In this document: positions 10,874 to 20,329 of the stretch, one piece after another | How positions within the stretch are numbered: position 1 is the stretch's first letter | Layout of the letters: every line of letters begins with the position of its first letter | From: Hominimerdicola alba | GTDB taxonomy: Bacteria > Bacillota > Clostridia > Oscillospirales > Ruminococcaceae | Direction: 5' to 3' | NCBI RefSeq assembly: GCF_900109655.1 | Contig: NZ_FOAT01000004.1 | Coordinates: forward strand, 186,001-250,000 | Length of the DNA: 64,000 nucleotides | Program-made: the position numbers and the translations under genes | Notes under the pieces: model-generated | Databases searched by the model: none | Told to the model about the DNA's origin: nothing | Seen by the model: the letters and a program-made list of their open reading frames with translations, nothing else

Positions 10874-13800
10874 TCAGCCTTTACTCCACATCATAAAATC
10901 ATCGTACACAAGGGGCTTTGAATAATAATATCCCTGAAAACTGTCAACGCTGTACTGCCTGAGTATATCGCCCATACCAGCTGTCTCTACGCCCTCGACA
11001 CAGACACTTGCGCCACAGGTGTTAGCCATCATGACGAAAGTCTTCACCAGTTCACGCTCCTTGATATCCTCTTCTATCCTGCTGACAAGGCTCCTGTCGA
11101 TTTTTATCGTATCGAAAGGAAGCTCCTTGACTATGCCGATAGATGAAAAGCCTGTACCAAAATCATCGAGAGCCACCTTTACTCCCCTGCTGCGCAGACT
11201 GCATACAGCATTGCCCAGCAGGTCGATATCCAGAAGCCTGCATCTTTCGGTAACTTCAAGGCACAGGTTCTCAGGGGGATAGCCTGTCTTTTCAAGAATA
11301 TCCATAACCATATCCACAAAATCAGCTTTCTCGATCTGTGAATACGACAGATTGACATTGATGGTAAAATCAGGATATTTCTCCCGCATTTTCTGAGCAT
11401 CTTTTACTGCTGTCGTGAGTATCCATTCACCCAGCGACGGAAAGAGCGGATCCTGTTCCAGCAGAGGTATAAAGTGATCCGGGGGCACCATGCCGTACTC
11501 TTCACTTCTCCACCTCAGCAGTGCTTCAGCACCTTTGAGCTTCTCGGACTTAGCATCCACAAAAGGCTGATACATAAGGTAGAATCCCTCAAAGCCTTGT
11601 GTTATCGAGGCTCTTATGGCATGGAATTTCTCTATCCTCTGCCTGTTTCCGCTTTCGAGATCATTGTTGAATAAAACAAGATCACCGCGTCGTTTTATCT
11701 TTGATTCATTATACGCAAAGGAAAGGCAGGTCATTACCGTCTGTGAATCGATGTTGAAGTTATCTATATTTATCATGCCCGCATTGAGTTCCAGCATGAT
11801 CTTTTTGTCATCTATGACTATGCCTTCTCTGAAACGAGCACGCAGATTGTTATACCGTTCAATTGTTCTCTCAACTGAAATATCTTTGGTGCTGAGTAAA
11901 GCAAACTTTGTACCGTCCAGTCTGTACACACTGGCGAAATCCGCTGAATTATCAAAAAGAAACCGACCTGTCTTCTGCAGTACAAGATTTCCGAAATGAT
12001 AACCGTAGATCTCATTGATCTCCGAAAACTTTGCAATACCCACAAGACCGATGTGCATAACATTGTTTTTGACAATGTTCGACTGCACCTCATCAAAGAA
12101 TCCGTACTGATTTCTAAGTCCTGTAAGGCTGTCGATGTTGCTCTGTATGCCGTGATCTCTTATAGCGCCCACAAAGTATTCGGGTTCGCCGTTTTCATCT
12201 TTCAGCACTATACCGCGGCAGGTGCATACATTGTATTCTCCGTTTATTCTCCTTGCGCGGTACTGCATATCATGGCCTTTGCTTTTGCCTGAAAAAATGT
12301 CCGCAAGACCGCTGTGATATGCTTCCCTGTCCTCCTCATGGATATGCTCCTCCCAGATATCTCCCGCGCCGTACATATATTCCGAGGGCAGTCCGTAAGA
12401 ATCCACTGCCGCCTTTGACCATCTGGAAAAATCATACTTCATATCACAAATGTAGATATACATCCCGTCAGCGGCTATGCAGTTCATCTCGAACATACCG
12501 TCAAGTACCCTCTTGCGTTCCGCAGGTATGCGCTTTGCGGCTTCCTCCGTCTTATTGATCTCAGCAACAGGTCTGCCGTCTTTCAGCCTGAGTTTGTCCT
12601 GATACATATTCTCGTCAGCACGCTTGAAAACATCCGAGAACTTCTTATCGTTCAGCTTGTCATATACACCTATGCCTACAGCCAGCACAGGACCATCATT
12701 TTTCTTGAAGTTTTCAAGAGATAATTTTCGCAGTGTTTCAACAAGTGAAATGCGTTTTTCGTAATCCGAACCTGCAAGCACTGCTGTAAATTCATCTCCG
12801 CCAATCCTGAAAACAGGGCTGTGGGCAAAAAGTCCGCATATTATCCTGCATGAAGACTTGATATATTCGTCTCCCGCCTTATGACCTTCATTGTCATTTA
12901 TGGTTTTAAGATCGTTGATATCACATATCACCACAGCGAAAGGAGAATGTCCCGCACCGCTGTCCATGCTGTTCTGGATAGATTCTTCAAACTCACGGAA
13001 AGCGATCATATTTCTGGTCTCTGTCAGACCGTCCCGCCTTGCAAGCTCATTGGCTTTGTTGAGCGCATCTATCTGCTCCTGTTCCTTCTTGACTTCTTCA
13101 TCTATATTTTCAAGACCGATGATAAAATGCGTTTTATCTCCCGAACGCATTACCGTCAGCCTAGTATGGGTGGTTCTGCCACGCGACCTTAACCTGAAAT
13201 CAGCACTGTACTGGCTGTTGGTTTCAAGGGATGTGATCATATAGTCCTTGTCGCATAACGAAAGTATCCTGTCCCTGTCCTTTGGGTGTACCTGCTTGTT
13301 GATGACACTGACAGCTTCGTTATAAAAATCCTTGCCGTCAAAGTTCAGCGAGCCGTCAACCGCAGGATGATCCGATGAATACCGCGAATAATCCCCGGTA
13401 CTGCTGTTGACATAGTATATAACATCATAGCGCAGAGCAAGGGTGTTTACAATATGACCGTAAGCCGCTTTCTCCTTCATGGTCTCTTCAAGAAGCTGCT
13501 GAGTTTTTACTTCATCATTGATGTTCTCGATACCAACTAGGATATGCTTTTTATCATTCGCCCATATCTGAAGACAGCGACAGTGCATCACCGAACCGCC
13601 CACCATAAGTCTGTAGGTAAGATTGAATGACTTTACTTTTTTCAGGTTTTCCAATATGGTCTGCTTTTTGAACTGCGGTATTACTCTCTCCTGATCTTCG
13701 GGGTGAACATATTTCTTCATGTTTTTGTGGCTCTCGCTGAAGAAATCGTCGCCCTCCGCGGGAACATTCAGGCTCTTGTATATATCCGTGGAGGAATATT

Positions 13801-14323
13801 CAAAGTATCCGTCAGTCTCCATATCGACATAGTAAAGCGTATCGTAGTGCGCAGCAAGGCTGCCCGCGATCTGATTATAGACCTCAAGCTCATACTTATT
13901 CTTTTCAGCCTTCTGTCTTTCTCTAACTTCCTTGTCAACATTTCTGATACCAATAACAAAGTGATTGGTATCTTCACCCACACCCCTTATCAGGCTGAGG
14001 GCATGATAGACAGGCTTACCACTGAGTATCACACGATACTCAGTCCTGTATTCGCCGCCTTTTTCCAGAATTGAAAGTAGGTTATCTCTCCTGAGATCCT
14101 GCAGGAATATATGTCTGTCCTCTTCATATATGACACGTTCAACATCTTCTTCAAGATCAGCAAAGAAATCCTTGCCGCCTTGTTCAAGTTTGATCGACCG
14201 TGAAGAGGCATCAGAAGAATACCACCAATACTCGCTTGTTGCTGCATTGATGTAATATATACCTTTATATTCGATAAGCAGTGTTTCTGCTATTTTTAAG
14301 AAAACGGGATCGTTGTTTAGCAT
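10874..14323 (-). CDS. Multi-PAS, GGDEF and EAL c-di-GMP signalling protein
   Basis: A 1149-residue cytoplasmic protein with no clear membrane segment. Three similar PAS-like repeats span about 10-135, 145-275 and 290-415; each has YYIN/YYVD/YYVN and an SS near the start and ends with G-I/L-x-N-[IV]-[DN]-x-EV. A GGDEF domain follows (about 430-585) with an intact GGDEF at 508-512. A fourth PAS (about 610-725) has a different sequence. A second GGDEF-like domain (about 730-890) is degenerate: its motif reads LDGTKF. The EAL domain (about 895-1149) is complete, with EALLRW, DDFGTGFSS, KIDRSLV and EGVET, so it probably hydrolyses c-di-GMP. It may synthesise, degrade or switch between both. An upstream ATG was rejected in favour of the ATG behind GGAGG. 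Ligands of the PAS domains are unknown. Confidence 0.92.
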   Translation of the reverse strand: MLNNDPVFLKIAETLLIEYKGIYYINAATSEYWWYSSDASSRSIKLEQGGKDFFADLEEDVERVIYEEDRHIFLQDLRRDNLLSILEKGGEYRTEYRVILSGKPVYHALSLIRGVGEDTNHFVIGIRNVDKEVRERQKAEKNKYELEVYNQIAGSLAAHYDTLYYVDMETDGYFEYSSTDIYKSLNVPAEGDDFFSESHKNMKKYVHPEDQERVIPQFKKQTILENLKKVKSFNLTYRLMVGGSVMHCRCLQIWANDKKHILVGIENINDEVKTQQLLEETMKEKAAYGHIVNTLALRYDVIYYVNSSTGDYSRYSSDHPAVDGSLNFDGKDFYNEAVSVINKQVHPKDRDRILSLCDKDYMITSLETNSQYSADFRLRSRGRTTHTRLTVMRSGDKTHFIIGLENIDEEVKKEQEQIDALNKANELARRDGLTETRNMIAFREFEESIQNSMDSGAGHSPFAVVICDINDLKTINDNEGHKAGDEYIKSSCRIICGLFAHSPVFRIGGDEFTAVLAGSDYEKRISLVETLRKLSLENFKKNDGPVLAVGIGVYDKLNDKKFSDVFKRADENMYQDKLRLKDGRPVAEINKTEEAAKRIPAERKRVLDGMFEMNCIAADGMYIYICDMKYDFSRWSKAAVDSYGLPSEYMYGAGDIWEEHIHEEDREAYHSGLADIFSGKSKGHDMQYRARRINGEYNVCTCRGIVLKDENGEPEYFVGAIRDHGIQSNIDSLTGLRNQYGFFDEVQSNIVKNNVMHIGLVGIAKFSEINEIYGYHFGNLVLQKTGRFLFDNSADFASVYRLDGTKFALLSTKDISVERTIERYNNLRARFREGIVIDDKKIMLELNAGMINIDNFNIDSQTVMTCLSFAYNESKIKRRGDLVLFNNDLESGNRQRIEKFHAIRASITQGFEGFYLMYQPFVDAKSEKLKGAEALLRWRSEEYGMVPPDHFIPLLEQDPLFPSLGEWILTTAVKDAQKMREKYPDFTINVNLSYSQIEKADFVDMVMDILEKTGYPPENLCLEVTERCRLLDIDLLGNAVCSLRSRGVKVALDDFGTGFSSIGIVKELPFDTIKIDRSLVSRIEEDIKERELVKTFVMMANTCGASVCVEGVETAGMGDILRQYSVDSFQGYYYSKPLVYDDFMMWSKG

Positions 14324-14364
14324 AAATAATACCTCCTGCAAACAAGGCAAAATGTATTTATATA

Positions 14365-14393
14365 ATTATACACTATTTCGTTAAGAAAATCAA
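14365..14393 (-). promoter_or_regulatory. Promoter of the PAS/GGDEF/EAL gene
   Basis: TTGATT (14388-14393), 17-base spacer, TATAAT (14365-14370) on the minus strand, about 40 bases before the start codon. Confidence 0.7.
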
Positions 14394-14510
14394 TACAATG
14401 ATTAATATAATATGAAATTTCAAATATCCAAACAAATATTACAGTGCGATATTGGTCGAAATCACAAGATATTAAAATATTTAAGTAAAACTGAGATTCA
14501 GATATAATAG

Positions 14511-14542
14511 TGCCCCTCAAGGGATATTCCCATTGAGGGGCA
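14511..14542. other. Strong hairpin past the end of the second MATE gene
   Basis: TGCCCCTCAA (14511-14520) pairs perfectly with TTGAGGGGCA (14533-14542). On the minus strand it lies 50 bases beyond the MATE stop, where a terminator is expected, but only a weak T-rich tract (CTATTATA) follows, so it may be a terminator or an RNA 3'-end stabiliser. Confidence 0.55.
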
Positions 14543-14592
14543 TTAATATGGAAGAACAAATCTGTAAAGCTAAGTTAAATCGGGAATTTCCC

Positions 14593-15969
14593 TTATCTTG
14601 CGGAATGGGCATAGCTTGCGATGCAATTCTTTTTATCGGAATATTTTGCCTTTTCGCGGGCGAATATCACGATGAAAGCCGCAGAATTTATCAGCAGTGC
14701 GCCTACCCATGCGAATATCTCAGCAGCTGCAGTGGCTTTGAAGCCCATGCTGTCGATAAGAAGAACTATCGCGCCAATGCGTAGCACCATTTCAGCTATG
14801 CCCGAAAGCATTGGCACAAACGGGAATCCCATTCCCTGCACACCGTTCCTGATAACGAAAAGCATATCGACTGAAAGTATCATAACGCCGCAAACAGGCA
14901 GGAACTCTGCCGCGTAGCTTATCTGCTTTTCGCCTGAAAGTATCAGCGAAGCAAGCCATTCGGGGAAAAATACCATCACCGAACCGAACACCAGATATGC
15001 CGCGCCTGCAATGCCAAGGCAGACTTTCAAGCCGTCCCATATCCTGTCGAAACGCTTTGCGCCGTAGTTCTGGCTTGTATAGGAAGACATGGCTGCACCA
15101 GCGGTTGCGGCAGGCTGCATGAACATATTCAGATATCTGCTGCAAGCCGAGTATGCCGAAGTGAACGCAACTCCAAGACCGTTTACGAAATACTGCACAG
15201 CCATACAGCCCACAGCAGTAATTGAATTCATAAGCGCCATAGGTATGCCGTTTCCGAGAAGTACGGAATACATCTTTGTGTCATGGGAAAAATCCGACTT
15301 CGAAAGGGCAAGGAAATCTGTTTTGCGCAGTTTATCGAAGCACACAGCACCCGAAAACACCTGTGAAACGATAGTTGCAAGCGCCGCACCTCTCACGCCC
15401 CAGCGGAAAATGAAAATGAACACCGAGTTGAGAGTGATATTCATTACCGAGGATACTATTATAGCTTTCAGCGGTGTTTTGCTATCACCGAGAGCACGGA
15501 GTATCCCCGCGCACATATTGTACATTATGGTAGCGGCAAGTCCGCCAAAAAGAATGTAGCCGTATTGCAGGCTCTCCTCAATTATCGAAGGATCTGTTCT
15601 CAGCAATATAAGTATAGGTCTGAGAAAAAACGCGCTGAAAAGGGTGAGCAGTACTGTTATCACAGAGGCAAGTTCAATGGAATGCGCCAGTGTCCTGCGT
15701 AGCTTATCCATGTTCTTTTCACCAAAGCTCTGAGCTATCAGTATGGAGAATCCGTTGGAAAGTCCCATAGAAAAACCTATTATCAGAAAACACAGCGACG
15801 ACATATTACCTACTGCAGCAAGTGAATCGTCACCGAGACCTTTTCCGACTATGGCGGTATCAGCAAAAGAATACAGCTGCTGCAGTGAATTCGTCAGCAA
15901 CAAAGGAAAGAAGAAACGCATTATAAGTTTGAACGGTCTGCCTTGTGTAAGGTCGGAAGTACTGTTCAT
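14593..15969 (-). CDS. MATE family efflux transporter
   Basis: A 458-residue membrane protein of the MATE family; about 12 hydrophobic segments, with the N-terminal PLLLTNSLQQLYSFADTAIVG and GDDSLAAVGNMSS signatures. The frame is open for 69 more codons upstream, but AGGAGG lies 9 bases before the ATG at 15969, which was chosen. It is divergent from an AraC regulator (16075), which may control it. Substrate unknown; export of a toxic aldehyde or antimicrobial compound would fit the reductase genes beyond the regulator, but this is inference. Confidence 0.9.
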   Translation of the reverse strand: MNSTSDLTQGRPFKLIMRFFFPLLLTNSLQQLYSFADTAIVGKGLGDDSLAAVGNMSSLCFLIIGFSMGLSNGFSILIAQSFGEKNMDKLRRTLAHSIELASVITVLLTLFSAFFLRPILILLRTDPSIIEESLQYGYILFGGLAATIMYNMCAGILRALGDSKTPLKAIIVSSVMNITLNSVFIFIFRWGVRGAALATIVSQVFSGAVCFDKLRKTDFLALSKSDFSHDTKMYSVLLGNGIPMALMNSITAVGCMAVQYFVNGLGVAFTSAYSACSRYLNMFMQPAATAGAAMSSYTSQNYGAKRFDRIWDGLKVCLGIAGAAYLVFGSVMVFFPEWLASLILSGEKQISYAAEFLPVCGVMILSVDMLFVIRNGVQGMGFPFVPMLSGIAEMVLRIGAIVLLIDSMGFKATAAAEIFAWVGALLINSAAFIVIFAREKAKYSDKKNCIASYAHSAR

Positions 15970-16000
15970 TAAAAGAGATCCTCCTTTTTTGATTGCCCTA

Positions 16001-16029
16001 TTGATTTTTTTTAATATTTGTGTTACAAT
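16001..16029 (+). promoter_or_regulatory. Promoter of the second AraC gene
   Basis: TTGATT (16001-16006), 17-base spacer, TACAAT (16024-16029), about 45 bases before the ATG at 16075. Confidence 0.5.
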
Positions 16030-16074
16030 ATTTATATATAATTGGAAAAAACTGCATAAGAAAGGAATCAGCCT

Positions 16075-16953
16075 ATGAGTTCCCTTTTTGAAAAGCAGGA
16101 CAGCCTTAATTCGCCTATCGAAACTTTCATTTTTGATACCGAAAAAATGAGCTTTCCCGTAAAACCACACTGGCATTATTTTGCTGAATTCATATACGTT
16201 ATCAACGGTAAAGCCGCCGTAACCTGTGACGGTATACCATACGATGTATCAGAAGGAGAACTGATGATATTCTACCCCTCCTCTGTACATTCAATAATGT
16301 CTGCCGACGGAAATCCTATTCTTTTCGCGGGACTTAAATTTGATCCCGCCAAATTCCCGAATTCTTCGTCATATGCACCATCAGTTACTGCCGTTTTCAG
16401 ATACGCACGATCAAAAGATATGCGGATACATTTTAACTCTGCCGAATCAGACGAGCTCAACTGCCGTGAGATCTTCGATGACTGCGTTAAGGAGACCGAA
16501 CATTATCTTTACGGCAGGGATATTATCCTCCGCTCCCAGATCTATCGTCTCATTTTCGGAATTGTAAGAAAATGGATATCCTCAGGCCTTGATATCAACG
16601 GCTGTCCCGCGAACTCGGCAGATGTTTTCGGCATTGAAAATATCGCAGAGTATATCGACAGCTGCCTCGACGAGAATATCCGCGTAACGGATATCGCCGA
16701 CAAATGCCACATGAGCTACTCGGGCTTTGCGGTAAAGTTCCGCGAACAATACGGCATGAGCTGTAAGGAATATATCGAGCGTATGCGCATATTCAAAGCC
16801 GAAGAGTATCTTCTTTTCACCGATCACGACCTGACTTTCATCAGCCAGCAGACAGGCTTTTCCGACTGCAGCCACTTTATCCGCAGCTTCAAACGCCAGC
16901 GCGGGCTGACACCGAAACAGTTCCGTATATCAAAAAAGAGATCGGGTGGTTGA
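16075..16953 (+). CDS. AraC family transcriptional regulator
   Basis: A 292-residue regulator with an N-terminal cupin-like domain (about 20-110; KPHWHYFAEFIYVINGKA and ELMIFYPSSVHS) and a C-terminal AraC double helix-turn-helix (about 185-290; ITDIA-like VTDIADKCHMSYSGFAVKFREQYG, then FISQQTGFSDCSHFIRSFKRQRGLTPKQFR). It sits between a divergent MATE transporter and a downstream three-gene oxidoreductase operon and is the natural candidate to control one or both. The effector is unknown. Confidence 0.9.
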   Translation: MSSLFEKQDSLNSPIETFIFDTEKMSFPVKPHWHYFAEFIYVINGKAAVTCDGIPYDVSEGELMIFYPSSVHSIMSADGNPILFAGLKFDPAKFPNSSSYAPSVTAVFRYARSKDMRIHFNSAESDELNCREIFDDCVKETEHYLYGRDIILRSQIYRLIFGIVRKWISSGLDINGCPANSADVFGIENIAEYIDSCLDENIRVTDIADKCHMSYSGFAVKFREQYGMSCKEYIERMRIFKAEEYLLFTDHDLTFISQQTGFSDCSHFIRSFKRQRGLTPKQFRISKKRSGG

Positions 16954-17041
16954 CGTATTACATTATAACACCACTTGCCGGATAAAAATATCACTATTTG
17001 CTTCAAAAATTGTATAAATCTATAAATGTTTCCTCAGACCG

Positions 17042-17070
17042 TTGAAAAGCGACGGGAGATTTGCTATTAT
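17042..17070 (+). promoter_or_regulatory. Promoter of the oxidoreductase operon
   Basis: TTGAAA (17042-17047), 17-base spacer, TATTAT (17065-17070), followed by GGAGG at 17101 and the ATG at 17112. Confidence 0.65.
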
Positions 17071-17111
17071 ATGAGCACGGAAAATCAACAGACCCACCAA
17101 GGAGGTTTATC

Positions 17112-18131
17112 ATGAGAGTATTGCTTATCGGCGGCACGGGAACTATCAGCATGGCAATAACAAAATTGCTTTTGTCAGGTGATAACGAGGTCTATCTGCT
17201 CAACAGAGGCAGCAGGAACAGCGGACTTGAAGGTAATATCAAATTTATAACAGCGGATATCAATAACGAGGAAGAGACCACTGAAAAGATCAAGGATATG
17301 GAATTTGACTGCGTGGCTGAATTCATCGGATTCGTTCCCTCACAGGTCGAAAGAGATTTCAGGCTTTTTAATGGCAAGACCAAGCAGTATATCTATATAA
17401 GTTCTGCATCTGCATACCAGAAACCACCTCAGAGCTATCTCATAACCGAGGAAACTCCTCTTGAAAATCCTTACTGGGAATATTCAAGGAACAAGAAAGC
17501 CAGCGAGGAATATCTTTTTGAAAGATACCGTAAGGACGGCTTCCCTGTTACTATTGTACGCCCCAGCCATACCTATGATGAACGCAGCGTCCCCCTTGGG
17601 GTACACGGAAACGGCGGAAGCTGGCAGGTCATCAGACGTATCATGGAGGGCAAGCCTGTTATAATCCACGGCGATGGTTCCTCACTCTGGACGATAACCC
17701 ACAACAGCGATTTTGCCAAGGGCTTTGTGGGACTTATTGGTAAAAAAGAAGCCATTGGACAGGCTTACCATATCACCTCCGATGAAAGCGTCAGCTGGAA
17801 CAGCATATACAAAGCTATTGCCGATGCGCTGGGTGTTGAACTTAATGCATACTATGTATCCTCGCAAATGTTGGCAGCTATGGGCAAAGAATATGACTTT
17901 ACAGGCAGTCTTATCGGTGATAAGTCAAATTCGGTTATATTCGATAACTCAAAGCTGAGGTCGCTGGTTCCTGATTTCAAGGCGGAGATAAGCGCGGCAA
18001 AGGGTATTGAAATGACTGTTAAAAACATCCTCGCACACCCCGAATACCAACATGAGGACAAGGAATTCGACCTGTGGTGTGACAAGGTAATTGATACTAT
18101 CGAAAAAGCAAAGGAGAATATGAATGGTTGA
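17112..18131 (+). CDS. NAD-dependent epimerase/dehydratase family protein (extended SDR)
   Basis: A 339-residue extended short-chain dehydrogenase. The N-terminal Rossmann motif is LLIGGTGTIS, and a conserved YSRNKKASEEYL holds the Y-x-x-x-K catalytic pair. The GGTGxIS form is typical of the epimerase subgroup often annotated as nucleotide-sugar or CSP41-like; the true substrate is unknown. The start at 17112 lies behind GGAGG. It is first in an operon with an SDR (overlap 8 bases) and an iron alcohol dehydrogenase, so a role in reducing a shared carbonyl substrate is possible. Confidence 0.87.
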   Translation: MRVLLIGGTGTISMAITKLLLSGDNEVYLLNRGSRNSGLEGNIKFITADINNEEETTEKIKDMEFDCVAEFIGFVPSQVERDFRLFNGKTKQYIYISSASAYQKPPQSYLITEETPLENPYWEYSRNKKASEEYLFERYRKDGFPVTIVRPSHTYDERSVPLGVHGNGGSWQVIRRIMEGKPVIIHGDGSSLWTITHNSDFAKGFVGLIGKKEAIGQAYHITSDESVSWNSIYKAIADALGVELNAYYVSSQMLAAMGKEYDFTGSLIGDKSNSVIFDNSKLRSLVPDFKAEISAAKGIEMTVKNILAHPEYQHEDKEFDLWCDKVIDTIEKAKENMNG

Positions 18132-18885
18132 TGTAAAAGGACGCTGGGCATTTATAACAGGTGCCGCAAGAGGTATCGGATACAGAGCAGCGCTGTTCAT
18201 GGCTGAACACGGCTGTAATCTTATAGTTCATGGCAGAACTCCCGCCCACTGTGAAAAGGTGGTAGCGGAAGCAAAAGCGCTGGGTGTACAGGCTTATGCG
18301 GTAAGTGCTGAATTTTCCGACATTTCGCAGGTAGAAAAAATGCTTGCTGATATCGACGCTCTCGGTGTGACAGTTGATATAGTACTGAACAACGCAGGCA
18401 TACAGGTGGCTTACAGAACAGAATACCTAGATACGCCTGCTTCTGATTACACAGAAAGCTTCAAGATAAACACCATAGCACCAATGATGATAACCTATCA
18501 TTTTCTCGAAAAAATGGGCAAAACAGGCTTCGGCAGGATCGTTAACACCACCAGCGGCATCCGTCTTGAACCCGAGCAGGCAGGTTACAGCGCAAGTAAA
18601 GCCGCACTCGATAAGGTTACTATGGATCTCGCATCAAAATACAACGGCACGGATATCTGCATAAATATCACCGATCCGGGCTGGTGCAGAACAGACCTCG
18701 GCGGTCCTCATGCACCCAATGACCCCGACAGCGCTCTTCCCGGAGTTGTGGTCGGTGCGTTCATCGACGACAAAAAGTCGGGAAGAAATTTTGCGGCAGG
18801 AAATTTCCACGGAATGACCCTTGAAGAAGCAGTTAAAAAAGCTGAAAGCGATATACCCGTTTACACAGGTTCCATCGGACTTTGA
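18124..18885 (+). CDS. Short-chain dehydrogenase/reductase (SDR)
   Basis: A classical 253-residue SDR, NAD(P)-dependent. Motifs: cofactor loop TGAARGIG (about 12-19), NNAG (about 90), catalytic Ser in NTTSG and the YSASK pair (about 158-162), then PGWCRTDLGG. The last lid region is typical of enzymes annotated as ketoreductases. It overlaps the preceding gene by 8 bases and is 17 bases before the alcohol dehydrogenase. Substrate unknown. Confidence 0.9.
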   Translation: MVDVKGRWAFITGAARGIGYRAALFMAEHGCNLIVHGRTPAHCEKVVAEAKALGVQAYAVSAEFSDISQVEKMLADIDALGVTVDIVLNNAGIQVAYRTEYLDTPASDYTESFKINTIAPMMITYHFLEKMGKTGFGRIVNTTSGIRLEPEQAGYSASKAALDKVTMDLASKYNGTDICINITDPGWCRTDLGGPHAPNDPDSALPGVVVGAFIDDKKSGRNFAAGNFHGMTLEEAVKKAESDIPVYTGSIGL

Positions 18886-18902
18886 TCTAAAGGAGGACAT
18901 TT

Positions 18903-20087
18903 ATGAATAACTTCAATTTTTACAGCCCAACAGAATTTGTATTCGGAAAAGACAGAGAAAATGAGTGCGGAACTTACGTAAAAAAGTTCGGCGGAAGCAA
19001 GGTTCTCATTCACTACGGCGGAAGCTCCGCTGTAAAGTCGGGATTGCTGGACAGAGTTAAGAGATCCCTTGAAAACAGCGGTATCGCTTACTGCGAGCTG
19101 GGCGGCGTACAGCCCAATCCCCGCGACGGTCTTGTATACAAGGGCATAGAACTTTGCCACAAGGAAAATATTGATTTCATTCTCGCTGTCGGCGGAGGCT
19201 CGGTAATAGATTCTTCCAAGGCAATTGCGGCTGGCGTTCCATATGACGGCGATTTCTGGGATTTTTACAGCGGTAAGCATATCGATAAGGCTCTCTCGGT
19301 GGGAACAGTACTGACCATAGCTGCGGCAGGCAGCGAGGGTTCGGGAGATTCTGTCATCACCAAAGAGGACGGTATGCTCAAAAGAGGTGCAGGCGCTGAT
19401 GCACTGCGCCCCAAGTTCTCGGTAATGAACCCAGAGCTGACACAGACACTTCCCGCTTATCAGACAGCCTGCGGTGCTACGGATATCATGGCGCACGTTT
19501 TTGAAAGATATTTCACCAACACAACAGAAGTAGAGATAACTGACCGTCTTTGCGAGGCAGTGCTCATTACAATGGTGAAAGAAACTCCCAGAGTTATCGC
19601 AGACCCCAATAACTACGAAGCGAGAGCGAATATCATGTGGGCAGGAATGGTGGCTCACAATAATATCGTAGGTGTTGGCAGAGAGCAGGACTGGAACAGC
19701 CACGGCATCGAGCATGAGCTTTCAGCCCTGTATGACTGCGCTCACGGTGCGGGACTTGCCGTTATCATGCCTGCATGGATGGAGTTCGTTTACAAGCATA
19801 ACATCATGCGTTTCTGCCAGATGGCAGTAAGAGTTTTCGGCTGCAAAATGGATTTTGAGAACCCTGAAAATACTGCACTTGCAGGTATAAAAGCTTTCCG
19901 CAGGTTCTTGCACGATATCGGTATGCCGATCAATTTTGCAGAGCTTGGCGCTAAAGAAGAGGACATTCCCGCACTTACCGAGAAATTCGGTCTTGGTGAT
20001 GGCAAAACAGGCGGTTTTGTACATCTCTCCTCCGAAGATGTAACGCAGATATATAAGATCGCTGCAAAAGCTTCACTTCCACAGTAA
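18903..20087 (+). CDS. Iron-containing alcohol dehydrogenase (BdhA/YqhD-like)
   Basis: A 394-residue group III alcohol dehydrogenase, likely reducing aldehydes with NAD(P)H in the cytoplasm. NAD-binding GGGSVIDSSKAIAAG lies near residue 97. Metal ligands are in ATDIMAHVFERYF (Asp and His) and in HGIEHELSALYDCAHGAG (two His). The length and the HGxxH...CxHGxG pattern fit the BdhA/YqhD group of NADPH butanol dehydrogenases. AGGAGG lies 9 bases before the ATG. It closes the oxidoreductase operon; a terminator follows at 20175. Confidence 0.92.
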   Translation: MNNFNFYSPTEFVFGKDRENECGTYVKKFGGSKVLIHYGGSSAVKSGLLDRVKRSLENSGIAYCELGGVQPNPRDGLVYKGIELCHKENIDFILAVGGGSVIDSSKAIAAGVPYDGDFWDFYSGKHIDKALSVGTVLTIAAAGSEGSGDSVITKEDGMLKRGAGADALRPKFSVMNPELTQTLPAYQTACGATDIMAHVFERYFTNTTEVEITDRLCEAVLITMVKETPRVIADPNNYEARANIMWAGMVAHNNIVGVGREQDWNSHGIEHELSALYDCAHGAGLAVIMPAWMEFVYKHNIMRFCQMAVRVFGCKMDFENPENTALAGIKAFRRFLHDIGMPINFAELGAKEEDIPALTEKFGLGDGKTGGFVHLSSEDVTQIYKIAAKASLPQ

Positions 20088-20174
20088 TTAGAACATTCCG
20101 AAACACAAGGTTTAACCTGTGCTGTGCTCGGTAAAAAAGATTCTGAATGTCTTTCAGAGGGAAGAATATCATAT

Positions 20175-20212
20175 AACGGACAGCCGCTCTGTAACGGCTG
20201 TCCGTTATTATT
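20175..20212 (+). terminator. Terminator after the oxidoreductase operon
   Basis: AACGGACAGCCG (20175-20186) pairs with CGGCTGTCCGTT (20194-20205), followed by a T-rich tract. Confidence 0.8.
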
Positions 20213-20256
20213 TCTGTGTTCAAAAAATCTCCGACCGATCTGCATTTCATTTCCCA

Positions 20257-20291
20257 AAAAGCTTGAATCGATCAAGCTTTTGTGGTATAAT
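20257..20291 (+). promoter_or_regulatory. Promoter and palindromic operator of the deaminase gene
   Basis: TTGAAT (20263-20268) and TATAAT (20286-20291) have a 17-base spacer. A perfect inverted repeat, AAAAGCTTGA-ATCGA-TCAAGCTTTT (20257-20281), covers the -35 box, as expected for a repressor site. Confidence 0.7.
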
Positions 20292-20329
20292 ATAAAAAAC
20301 ACAGTTCAGCAACTTCGGGAGGTGCAGAT

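Noticed and set aside
14511-14542. Hairpin called as terminator of the second MATE gene
   Set aside because: The stem is strong but a clear T-run is missing, so it was kept only as a hairpin of unknown role.
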